In this document: positions 16,268-23,920 of the stretch, piece by piece
Layout of the letters: each line of letters opens with the position of its first letter
Position numbering within the stretch: the stretch's first letter is position 1
From: Bacillota bacterium
GTDB lineage: Bacteria > Bacillota > UBA4882 > UBA8346
Assembly: GCA_023417475.1 (NCBI GenBank)
Contig: JAEZFP010000008.1
Coordinates: 42,835-106,834, forward strand
Reading direction: 5' to 3'
Length of the DNA: 64,000 bases
The notes under the pieces: model-generated
What the model saw: only the letters and a program-made list of their open reading frames with translations
What the model was told of the DNA's origin: nothing
The model's database searches: none
Translations under genes and position numbers: made by a program

Positions 16268-18265
16268 ATGCGGATACGGCGCCAATTGATGTTAAGCCTG
16301 GCGTTCGCCGGGATTTTGACGGCAACGGCCGGGGTAAGTGCCGAGCCGGCGGGGTTGCTCTCAATCGAAAATAAATATATCAAAGTTTTTCTCAATAATA
16401 CGGCGGAAGAGACGGGACGGTTCGCGGTGGACGTCACCGGCGGCGATCCGGAACGCGCCGACGACGACAATAAGCCGTTGATCTACGGCCGGCCCAAACC
16501 GTGGACGTCGTTTACGACCATTCAGATCAACGGCGTCAATTATGTTTTTGGCAAAGCCACGACCAAGCGGGCGGGGGCGGGTTTGCCCGGGGGCGAGATT
16601 GTCGAACCGCCCCGGCTCGCGGAAACGGGTTTGACCATGAAGTGTCGCTATGGTTCGGTGACGGTGGAACAGGTTGTCAATATCACCCGCAGTCCCAGTA
16701 CCGGTGCTTTGGATACCGCCCGGATCCGTTATCTGGTTACCAATGAAGGAACCGAGCCGCTCCAATTGGGGTTGCGCGAATTGCTCGACACGATGGTTGG
16801 CGATAATGACGGCGCGCCGTTCCGCGTCGGGAATCAGGAGATCACCACCGACCGCCGTTTTACCAAAGAACAATGTCCCGATTTCTGGCAGGCCTTCGAC
16901 TCGCTGACCAAACCGGCGGTCATTGCCCAAGGAACCTTGCGCGGCGGCGATGTGACCACCCCGGACCAAGTGGTCTTCACCAATTGGGGCCGGGCGGCGG
17001 ATCACCCTTGGGAGATTCCTTTGAGCGAAGGGGCCGATTTTACGCGCGACGGCGAAGATGAGCTGGACAGCGCTTTGGTCATGACCTGGTTTCCCCGGGA
17101 GGTTAAACCGGGCGAACGATTTGAAGTGGTGGCTGATTACGGTTTGGGCGGCGTGACCTTCTCCCCGGGCAATACCTACCTGGGGATCACCGCGCCGTCG
17201 GAAGTGCGTTACAGCTTGGATAATCCCCGCACTTATCTGGTGATTATGTATTTGGAGCACCGGGGTGAGGTGAAAGCCCAAAATGTCAAGATTCAGCTCA
17301 ATCTTCCGGCCGGGTTGGTCACTGCCGCCGGGGTGACCGAGATTACCATTCCGGAATTGATTCCGGGCGTTTTGAAACAATTTGCCTGGGAAATCAAGCC
17401 GGACGGTCAATTCAGCGGGGAAACCGGTTTCACCATTGATGTCACCGGCGAACAGCTGGAGACCAATCAAGTGACGCGGAAAGTCCGGATTATCGGACCG
17501 CCGAAATTAGCAGGGAAATTGATCATCCCAAGTTTGGAAATTAAAGCTGAGCAATGGCAGCCTAATCCGCTCCCGGTTCAAGTGGAGCTGAAAAACAGCG
17601 GCGAGACCCCCGCTAGCGGCGTCAAAGCGGTATTGGTCAATGATGACGGTTTCCGGCTGGCTCCCGGGGAACGGGCTGAGAAATATTTAGGCAACCTGGA
17701 CGCCAATGAGAGTTTGACCGTCGGTTGGCAGTTGATTCCGACTGGAAATGCCACGTCGGGGCAGCTCAAAGCGGAGATCACTGGCAACGGCTTGCAACCG
17801 CAGTGGCTGACGGCGGAGGCGGTGATTCCGGTTTTGCCGGTGCAATTGCGGCTGGCCGGACCGGAGAAGTTGGTTCCGGGTCAGGTTTATATGGTTGATG
17901 TCGTGGCTTATAATTTGAAAGATGTTTCCAAGTTTAAACTGAATCTCAACTATAATCCGCAACAGCTCCGGCTGATCAATGTCTCCCGGGGCACCTTCCT
18001 GGTGGAAGGGGACGGGTTGGCCTCCTGGTCGCCGGGGACGGTTGATTATCAAGCGGGAACCGTTACCGGAGTCAACGGGGTCAGGGATCAGCCTTTCGCC
18101 GGTTCCGAAACCACCTTGGCGCGGTTCAATTTCATTGTCAGCAGTCAAGCGGCCGGACCGGGTCAGGTCGGAGCGAGCGAGTGTTCGCTCTATAACGGCA
18201 GTGGGCAACCGGTGCCCGCCAAGTTGAGTTCAGTTCAATATCAGGTTGGGGAGGAAGCGCAATAA
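16268..18265 (+). CDS. Exported protein with CARDB-like and cohesin-like domains
   Basis: 665 residues with a Sec signal peptide (about 1-25, ending TAGVSAEP). Residues 30-320 form a beta-rich region of unknown family. Two CARDB/NEW1-like Ig segments follow (about 320-510). A cohesin-like beta-sandwich ends the protein (about 530-660: VDVVAYNLKDVSKFKLNLNY and NPQQLRLINVSRGTFL are typical). Cohesins bind dockerins or act as adhesion modules. It is co-transcribed with exbB-exbD-tonB (12 bp after tonB, AAGGAGG site) and overlaps the SLH gene by 1 bp, so the operon links trans-envelope energy to a surface protein. The exact role is unknown. Confidence 0.75.
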   Translation: MRIRRQLMLSLAFAGILTATAGVSAEPAGLLSIENKYIKVFLNNTAEETGRFAVDVTGGDPERADDDNKPLIYGRPKPWTSFTTIQINGVNYVFGKATTKRAGAGLPGGEIVEPPRLAETGLTMKCRYGSVTVEQVVNITRSPSTGALDTARIRYLVTNEGTEPLQLGLRELLDTMVGDNDGAPFRVGNQEITTDRRFTKEQCPDFWQAFDSLTKPAVIAQGTLRGGDVTTPDQVVFTNWGRAADHPWEIPLSEGADFTRDGEDELDSALVMTWFPREVKPGERFEVVADYGLGGVTFSPGNTYLGITAPSEVRYSLDNPRTYLVIMYLEHRGEVKAQNVKIQLNLPAGLVTAAGVTEITIPELIPGVLKQFAWEIKPDGQFSGETGFTIDVTGEQLETNQVTRKVRIIGPPKLAGKLIIPSLEIKAEQWQPNPLPVQVELKNSGETPASGVKAVLVNDDGFRLAPGERAEKYLGNLDANESLTVGWQLIPTGNATSGQLKAEITGNGLQPQWLTAEAVIPVLPVQLRLAGPEKLVPGQVYMVDVVAYNLKDVSKFKLNLNYNPQQLRLINVSRGTFLVEGDGLASWSPGTVDYQAGTVTGVNGVRDQPFAGSETTLARFNFIVSSQAAGPGQVGASECSLYNGSGQPVPAKLSSVQYQVGEEAQ

Positions 18266-18930
18266 TGGCAAAACGATTTCAGGTAAGTCTAGGATTATTA
18301 CTGTTAGTGGCAATGATTTTCATGATGGCGCAGGGAGTGTTGGCGGAGAGCAATCCGTCCGACGTGCCGTCGTCCCATTGGGCGTACAAGGCAGTCAAAC
18401 AATTGGTGGATAAGGGGTATTTACAGCTTTATCAAGACCAGACGTTTCAAGGGGACAAACCGGTCGACCGCTATACCTTGGCGATTGTCGTCTCAAAAGT
18501 CCTAAACGAGATCGCAAACGGCCAGGTGCTGACCAATAAAGACGATATGGACCTGCTGAAGCGGTTGTTTAATGAGTTCCAGGCGGAACTGGTCTCCGGC
18601 AATTCCAAAAATAATCTGATCCTGCGCAAACTGGACCAAGTGACCAAAGACAATCAGATTATCAAAGAAGATCTCACCAATACCATGGCCAATCTGCAAA
18701 AACTCAATGGCGACCAGCTGGAGTATCAAAAACAAGCCCGTTTGGAAGCGCAGCAGATGTTGGCGGAGCTTGACCGCTTAAAGGCGCGCGTCCAAGCTTT
18801 GGAAGCCGAGAATCAACGGCTCCGGGCCGATCTCGACCAACTCCGGAACGATGCCGAGCAAACCAAGAAACGGCAAGGGACTTGGTTGGTGGTGGCAATC
18901 GTCCTGGGCTTATTGGGCGCGGCGAATTAA
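18265..18930 (+). CDS. SLH-domain coiled-coil envelope protein
   Basis: 221 residues: signal peptide (1-27), one SLH domain (about 32-80: DVPSSHWAYKAVKQLVDKGY), a long coiled coil (about 120-200, heptads in LDRLKARVQALEAENQRLRA) and a C-terminal membrane helix (about 205-219). In diderm Firmicutes, SLH domains of envelope proteins bind polyaminated peptidoglycan and tether the outer membrane. This protein could bridge wall and membrane (inference). Last gene of the exbBD-tonB operon; its ATG overlaps the previous stop. Confidence 0.85.
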   Translation: MAKRFQVSLGLLLLVAMIFMMAQGVLAESNPSDVPSSHWAYKAVKQLVDKGYLQLYQDQTFQGDKPVDRYTLAIVVSKVLNEIANGQVLTNKDDMDLLKRLFNEFQAELVSGNSKNNLILRKLDQVTKDNQIIKEDLTNTMANLQKLNGDQLEYQKQARLEAQQMLAELDRLKARVQALEAENQRLRADLDQLRNDAEQTKKRQGTWLVVAIVLGLLGAAN

Positions 18931-18944
18931 ATCCAGACGATTGT

Positions 18945-18986
18945 AATGAAAAAGTCGCCCCGGATTAACGGAGCGGCTTTTTCATT
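18945..18986. terminator. Bidirectional terminator
   Basis: AATGAAAAAGTCGC pairs with GCGGCTTTTTCATT (one mismatch) around a 14-nt loop. It serves the convergent SLH gene and the minus-strand membrane protein, whose stop it touches. Confidence 0.85.
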
Positions 18987-19506
18987 ATCCCGGAGCGGTT
19001 TCTGTCACAAGGTTCAGCCTGACGCTGAGCTGCCGCAACAAGTATTCGCCGCCCGACCGAAAGAGAAAACAATAGAAAAAAGCGGCGACAGTCACCAGCG
19101 CAAACTGCATAATTTGCGGGCCGGGCGTGACGATCCCCCAGATATTGATCTGGAGTAAAAATTGGATAATCCCCAGGTTTAAGGTGACGACGCCGCCGCT
19201 GACCAAGGCGACCACCCGCGTGTCGTCGCTATAAAGCGGCCCGACGCCCAAGGCCACGCCCAAGGGGCCGTGCACAAAGATGAAATAATAGCTGGATTGC
19301 GGATGAAACCATAGAATCACCAATCCCGCGATCCAATATGCGATCGGGCCGCAGACCGGTAAAAGCCGGGTGATCAAGTAAATCGGCACGGCACTGAAGG
19401 CAAGCAGCAATGCGAAGCCCGTCGGCAGCGGCACCGTCAGAAAATGCAATACCACGGTCAGTCCGGTTAAAATCAGTAAAATGACGGCCAGTCGTTTGTA
19501 AGTCAT
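18985..19506 (-). CDS. Integral membrane protein, unknown family
   Basis: 173 residues with about five hydrophobic helices. No motif is recognised. The aromatic/histidine segment HPQSSYYFIFVHGPLG in the middle is distinctive. The overall look resembles small ECF-type or integral membrane biogenesis proteins, but I cannot place it. AGGGGGCG precedes ATG 19506. It is convergent with the SLH gene. Confidence 0.65.
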   Translation of the reverse strand: MTYKRLAVILLILTGLTVVLHFLTVPLPTGFALLLAFSAVPIYLITRLLPVCGPIAYWIAGLVILWFHPQSSYYFIFVHGPLGVALGVGPLYSDDTRVVALVSGGVVTLNLGIIQFLLQINIWGIVTPGPQIMQFALVTVAAFFYCFLFRSGGEYLLRQLSVRLNLVTETAPG

Positions 19507-19647
19507 CCGATCGCCCCCTGTCCTTGGTAAATAAATATTAGGATGAACCGCGAATCAGAACTAAAGAATCGGTTTTCGGGGAAACTAGCTAAGCGAAGGA
19601 CAAGCGTTTGATCACAAGGCATCTGCCGGGCATAAGGAGAGGTTTCA

Positions 19648-20079
19648 ATGCAACTGCAATTAAACACGGAGCAGTATCGGACGTTGTTGGAATTGGTTTT
19701 TATGGGAAACTGGATCGCGAATGTGATGGAGTCGGATGATGCCATCCGCAACTACGACGCATTGGAAACGCGCCTGTTTGAGCAGGCCGTGCAGTTTGGT
19801 CTGGCTGACCTGGTCGAAGAAGAGCAGCATCCCAGCGAGCAATTTTTAGATCGCATTTTGCCCGTAATTGACCGGTATAATGAGCTCAATTTTTGGGAGC
19901 GTTTGGTGGAATTAATGGCCCAACGGGACCTGCTGCAAAAACACGGCGAAGCGGCTTGGGAGAGTTTGAGCAACGAGGAGCGCTTCGCTCAAGTCGAGCA
20001 GTTAAAAGAACAGTATTTCGCGGTATTGGAAAAGAGCGGTCTGAAAGCATTGCATCTGGAAGGGGCCGAGAAACCGTAA
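19648..20079 (+). CDS. Hypothetical helical protein
   Basis: 143 residues, acidic and helical, no signal peptide. AAGGAGAGG precedes ATG 19648. The N-terminus (TEQYRTLLELVFMGNWIANV) resembles proteins annotated as hypothetical in Firmicutes; no function is known. The HD-domain gene follows after 39 bp, so the two may form an operon. Confidence 0.7.
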   Translation: MQLQLNTEQYRTLLELVFMGNWIANVMESDDAIRNYDALETRLFEQAVQFGLADLVEEEQHPSEQFLDRILPVIDRYNELNFWERLVELMAQRDLLQKHGEAAWESLSNEERFAQVEQLKEQYFAVLEKSGLKALHLEGAEKP

Positions 20080-20118
20080 TTACGGCGGCGAAGCGCTTTT
20101 GCGGCGGCTGAGGAGAAC

Positions 20119-20691
20119 ATGGAACTGACAGAACAATTTGACCGGGCGCTGGTCTACGCCGCGGCGCTCCACCGGCGCCAGACCCGGAAAGGAAGCGGGA
20201 TCCCCTACCTCTCACACTTAATGGCGGTCGCGGCGATCGTCTTGGAGCATCAGGGCTCCGAAACGGAGGCGATTGCCGCGTTGCTGCATGATGCCGTGGA
20301 AGATCAGGGCGGCGCGCCGCGGCTGCTGGAGATCCGGGAGCGTTTCGGTGCTGGGGTGGCCGAGATTGTCGCCGGTTGTACCGATTCGTGGTCCACTCCC
20401 CAATTGGCGTGGGCGGACCGCAAACAAAATTACCTGCGCCGGCTGCCCGGCGCGTCCGCCGGAACGTTATTGGTTTCCGTCGCCGACAAACTGCATAACG
20501 CCCGGACGATCCTGGCCGACTACCGGGAACTCGGCGCAGCTTTATGGCTACGGTTCAGCCATGGCAAACAGGGAATCCTCTGGTATTACCGGGCGTTGGT
20601 CACCGCCTACCGCGCGGCCGGCGCGCCGCCCCGTCTGGTGAATGAGTTGGACCGGGTGATGACGGAGTTGGAGCGGTTGGCGGGAGAATAA
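20119..20691 (+). CDS. HD-domain protein, small alarmone hydrolase-like
   Basis: 190 residues of the RelA/SpoT HD_4 type, with no synthetase or regulatory domains. Metal-site motifs are all present: HRRQTRKGSGIPYLSH (H and following R/K), ALLHDAVEDQG (HD plus ED) and ADKLHNARTIL (D). This fits a Mn-dependent (p)ppGpp 3'-pyrophosphohydrolase of the Mesh1/SAH kind. Substrate is inferred from family only. GAGGAG precedes ATG 20119. Confidence 0.82.
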   Translation: MELTEQFDRALVYAAALHRRQTRKGSGIPYLSHLMAVAAIVLEHQGSETEAIAALLHDAVEDQGGAPRLLEIRERFGAGVAEIVAGCTDSWSTPQLAWADRKQNYLRRLPGASAGTLLVSVADKLHNARTILADYRELGAALWLRFSHGKQGILWYYRALVTAYRAAGAPPRLVNELDRVMTELERLAGE

Positions 20692-20724
20692 CGCGCGACA
20701 GCCGATTGGCAATGCAAAGTTAGT

Positions 20725-21018
20725 GAATTTTAGATTGTAACCGGTGAATTTTTAATTTTAACGCCGTAATTTTCCATTCGAATCGCTGAATGCAATATTT
20801 TGATGGTGGAATTTTGAATTTTGGTTGAGGAATTTTGCATTTAAGTTCCAAGATATTGAATTAAGCTTGGGGAATATTATATTTTGGGCGTAAAATATTG
20901 AATTTCGCTGGTGGAATTTTATTTCTAACTTCCCGGATATTAAATTCCGGTTGCGGAATATTGTTTTTAGGCGCTTGAATTCTATTTTTAGGCGATAAGT
21001 TTAATTTTAGTGGTCGGT
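20725..21018. repeat. 21-bp degenerate phased repeat, array 1 (14 units)
   Basis: Fourteen consecutive 21-bp units start at 20725, 20746, 20767, 20788, 20809, 20830, 20851, 20872, 20893, 20914, 20935, 20956, 20977 and 20998 with no insertion or deletion. Each reads roughly RAATWTTNNATTTTNGGNGS: two A/T blocks then a G/C patch. All frames contain stops, so it is not coding. It fills the gap between the convergent HD gene and feoB. The A/T blocks recur every two helical turns, predicting curved or easily opened DNA. A shorter related array lies at 36237-36363. Confidence 0.8.
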
Positions 21019-21078
21019 TTTTTGACTTTTTAACCAATTAGCTACGTTCAATAGGTTATTAAAATGAATTTTTTCAAC

Positions 21079-21116
21079 TTTTGAAAAATACGAGGGCTGA
21101 CCGGTCAAGGTCAGCC
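21079..21116 (-). terminator. Terminator of the feo operon
   Basis: GGCTGACC (21095-21102) and GGTCAGCC (21109-21116) form an 8-bp stem. On the minus strand it is followed within 4 nt by TATTTTTC. It lies 13 bp past the feoB membrane gene. Confidence 0.75.
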
Positions 21117-21128
21117 TTTGTCGCTTAT

Positions 21129-22517
21129 TCAGACCAATCCCAACAGGCGGACCGCTTGCGCTATGATCAAGCAGGCCAGGAAAGCCGATGCGGTCGGAAT
21201 CAAGGCGGCGAGCCAGGTCCACTTGGCGCTTTGCGTTTCCTGGCGGATGGTCAGCAACGTAGTGGCGCAGGGGAAATGCAACAATGAGAACAGGAGCAGA
21301 TTACATGCGGTTAACCAAGTCCAGCCGTGACTGACGAACAATTGTTGCACTGCGGCGATACTGTCAAATTCGACCATCGTTCCTTGCGACAGGTAAACCA
21401 TGATCAAAATCGGCAAGACGATCTCATTGGCCGGCAAACCGAGGATAAACGCCAACAGGATATAACCGTCCAAACCGATGGCGTGCCCAACCCCCTGCAA
21501 CCCGCCGGCTAAATAGGTGATGATACTAACGCCGCCTAGCTGAACATTGGCTAAGATCCAGATCAACGCGCCGGCCGGAGCCGCCACAGTGACCGCCCGG
21601 AGCAACACGAAGAGGGTCCGGTCGAGGATCGAACGAATGAGCAAGGTCCCAAGTTTGGGCAGCCGGTACGGGGGAAGTTCCAGGGTGAAAGTCGACGGAA
21701 CGCCTTTCAGCAAGGTTTTGGACAATAACCAGGAGACCCCCAAAGTGGTGAAGACGCCTAACAAGACCACCAAAGCCACCAGTAATGTGATGACGCCGCT
21801 GTTATAGCCGTGCAGCAACAGCGCGCCCAAGATTGCGGCGGTGGTGATCAATGTTGGAAACCGTCCGTTACACGGCACGAAATTATTGGTCAAAATAGCG
21901 ATTAACCGTTCCCGCGGCGATTCAATAATCCGGCAGGCGACAATTCCGGCGGCGTTGCAACCAAACCCCATGCACATGGTGAGAATCTGTTTGCCGTGCG
22001 CCCCGGCTTTCTTAAAGAGATGGTCAAGATTGAAGGCGATCCGCGGCAGGTAACCCAAGTCCTCCAGAAAGGTAAAAAGCGGGAAAAAAATAGCCATCGG
22101 CGGCAGCATCACCGAGACCACCCAGGCCAAGCAGCGGTAAAGTCCCAAAATTAAGACTCCGTGCAGCCAGTCGGGCATGCCGATCCAATGGCTGAGCGCC
22201 GTCAACTGGTCTTGCAAACCGAAAAGCCAATTGCCCAATAGCGCCGACGGCACGTTGGCTCCGGCGACGGTCAGCCAAAACACTAGGGTTAAGAGGGCAA
22301 ACATAATCGGATAACCGAAACAACGCGAAGTGACAACGTTATCGATGCGGCGATCCCAAGCGTCATGTTTGGCCGGGGTGACCACGGCGTTGCGGGCGAT
22401 TGATTCCGATTCCCGATAAATTGCTTGCGCCACTTGGTCGCGGAGCGGCTCCCGGAAACTCTCCCGGACCGCCGCCACGGTGGTCAGCAATTGTTGAAGC
22501 GGGTTTTCACCGGACAT
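21129..22517 (-). CDS. feoB: FeoB membrane (permease) half
   Basis: 462 residues covering only the membrane part of FeoB: a leading cytoplasmic helix region, then about eight helices with the Gate motifs (MCMGFGCNAAGIVACRII and NNFVPCNGRFPTLI with the conserved cysteines). The GTPase is encoded separately by the upstream ORF, which overlaps by 11 bp. GGAGGAG precedes ATG 22517 inside the GTPase gene, so translation is re-initiated and the split looks genuine rather than a sequencing frameshift. It forms the ferrous-iron pore. Confidence 0.9.
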   Translation of the reverse strand: MSGENPLQQLLTTVAAVRESFREPLRDQVAQAIYRESESIARNAVVTPAKHDAWDRRIDNVVTSRCFGYPIMFALLTLVFWLTVAGANVPSALLGNWLFGLQDQLTALSHWIGMPDWLHGVLILGLYRCLAWVVSVMLPPMAIFFPLFTFLEDLGYLPRIAFNLDHLFKKAGAHGKQILTMCMGFGCNAAGIVACRIIESPRERLIAILTNNFVPCNGRFPTLITTAAILGALLLHGYNSGVITLLVALVVLLGVFTTLGVSWLLSKTLLKGVPSTFTLELPPYRLPKLGTLLIRSILDRTLFVLLRAVTVAAPAGALIWILANVQLGGVSIITYLAGGLQGVGHAIGLDGYILLAFILGLPANEIVLPILIMVYLSQGTMVEFDSIAAVQQLFVSHGWTWLTACNLLLFSLLHFPCATTLLTIRQETQSAKWTWLAALIPTASAFLACLIIAQAVRLLGLV

Positions 22518-23307
22518 GAATGACTCCTCCTGTTGGCGCCGGTTGGAGTTGGTCGGGCAACTCCGGGGGCAGATTCAAATATTGGATGATCTGATCAACG
22601 ATGGCCGGATCGCCGTCCAGTAAACGCAACGCCAGCCATCTGGAGCTCAGTTGCGGTTGATAACCCGTTTCAATCGCTGTTTGAATCGCGGCGATCGCCT
22701 GTTCCACCGTTTCGGGATAGGTGATTGGGCGCGTCGCGAGTCGTGTTTGACCAAACGCCAACTGATGAACGGCCTCCATCAGCTCCGTCAATCCGACCCG
22801 TTCCCGCGCGGCAGTGGGAATTACCGGGATGCCAAGCTCCCGTTGCAACTGCGGTACGTCGATCTGAATCCCTTTGCGGTTGGCTTCGTCAATGAGATTC
22901 AGGCAGAGGACGACTTGATCGGTCATCTCCATCACCTGTAACGCCAGGTTTAAATTTCGTTCCAGGCAGGTGGCGTCGGCAACGACGACGGTCGCCGCGG
23001 GCCGCCCGAAACAGATGAAATCGCGGGCAACCTTTTCATCGGCCGAGTTGGCCAGGAGCGAATAGGTCCCCGGTAAGTCCACCAACATGATCTGTTTTTG
23101 TTTGTAGCGATAGTGGCCTTTGGCCAGGAGCACCGTTTTGCCGGGCCAATTCCCGGTGTGTTGTTTCAAACCGGTCAACGCGTTAAAGACAGTGCTTTTG
23201 CCGGTGTTGGGATTACCGGCTAAGGCAACCACGGCGTCAAGTTCGTGATATTGCGCAAATTCGGACAGCAAAGCGGAGCTCCCCGTCGACTGGGTGGTTA
23301 ACCCCAT
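22507..23307 (-). CDS. feoB: FeoB GTPase half (separate gene)
   Basis: 266 residues: an NFeoB GTPase with G1 GNPNTGKST (about 31-39), G2 around HTGNWPGKT, G3 DLPG, G4 NLID (in the position of NxxD) and the helical GDI domain. It ends where FeoB permeases normally begin. The G4 motif NLID is the usual FeoB form. AGGAGGG precedes ATG 23307. It sits between feoA and the permease half on one transcript. Confidence 0.9.
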   Translation of the reverse strand: MGLTTQSTGSSALLSEFAQYHELDAVVALAGNPNTGKSTVFNALTGLKQHTGNWPGKTVLLAKGHYRYKQKQIMLVDLPGTYSLLANSADEKVARDFICFGRPAATVVVADATCLERNLNLALQVMEMTDQVVLCLNLIDEANRKGIQIDVPQLQRELGIPVIPTAARERVGLTELMEAVHQLAFGQTRLATRPITYPETVEQAIAAIQTAIETGYQPQLSSRWLALRLLDGDPAIVDQIIQYLNLPPELPDQLQPAPTGGVIHVR

Positions 23308-23347
23308 AAAAGTCCCTCCTATATCAAAAAATCAAGGATCCATCGGG

Positions 23348-23584
23348 CTAAAAGCGAACGGTGATTTGGCGACTCTCCTCGGAACGTAAGGCGATCACCG
23401 CCCCCCGGATTTTATAAGCAACCGGATCGCCGGCCGGGCTCTTGCGAATCGACTCGACCCGGGCCGAGGGAACCAACCCTAAATCCAGCAACCGGTTCCG
23501 GATCAAACCGTCGGTATTTATCGCAACCACCTCCGCCGATTGTCCCGGCGGCAGATGACTCAGTTGGAACTCAGCAACACTCAT
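23348..23584 (-). CDS. feoA: FeoA SH3-like ferrous transport accessory protein
   Basis: 78 residues with the FeoA fold (LSHLPPGQSAEVVAI ... RNRLLDLGLVPSARVE ... AYKIRGAVIALR). FeoA is a small cytoplasmic protein that supports FeoB. First gene of feoA-feoB(N)-feoB(C). AAAGGAG precedes ATG 23584. I could not identify a convincing Fur box in the upstream gap. Confidence 0.9.
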   Translation of the reverse strand: MSVAEFQLSHLPPGQSAEVVAINTDGLIRNRLLDLGLVPSARVESIRKSPAGDPVAYKIRGAVIALRSEESRQITVRF

Positions 23585-23920
23585 GACGCAACTCCTTTCT
23601 GCAAAATTGCTTGGGAAACGACTACGCGGAAAATAACTTTTGGGCCGATGTCGTCACCTGACTTATTTTCATTCCTTCGCTTGCCCCGGCGCGCCGGGTG
23701 GACGACTTCTTAGCAAGCCCGAAATAACTCATGCGCTATCAAAAGATTTGCTTGCGGCTAATCCGCTAATTCAATATATGGATTAAGCATCTTGAAGGTT
23801 CCGGCGCAGGCGTCAAAAAGTAAACCTACCGCGAGCGCGCGAAAATAAATTGACGGAAGTTTCTCCCAAAAGCAGGCATTTGCGGGTTTGTGTCGTATTG
23901 TCTCCATGGGAGGGATGGAC
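23585..23920. other. Divergent gap between feoA and hexokinase
   Basis: Holds the second copy of the dispersed repeat (23665-23715). No clear promoter or operator hexamers were found for either gene, although both should start here. Confidence 0.5.
23665..23715. repeat. Dispersed repeat copy 2
   Basis: ATTTTCATTCCTTCGCTTGC at 23665-23684 differs by one base from 594-613. The downstream GGGT-GGACGACT-AGC pattern is also shared with copy 1, with small gaps. Confidence 0.5.

Noticed and set aside
16361..17470. 369-codon antisense frame over the cohesin-like gene
   Set aside because: Mirror of a high-GC gene's codon bias; no start signal and no recognisable domain, whereas the plus-strand gene has a signal peptide and known folds.
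20725..21018. CRISPR array
   Set aside because: The 21-bp units are contiguous and degenerate, with no conserved repeat separated by unique spacers and no cas genes.
22507..22517. feoB as a frameshifted pseudogene
   Set aside because: The downstream half has its own strong ribosome-binding site and start, and all GTPase and permease motifs are intact.
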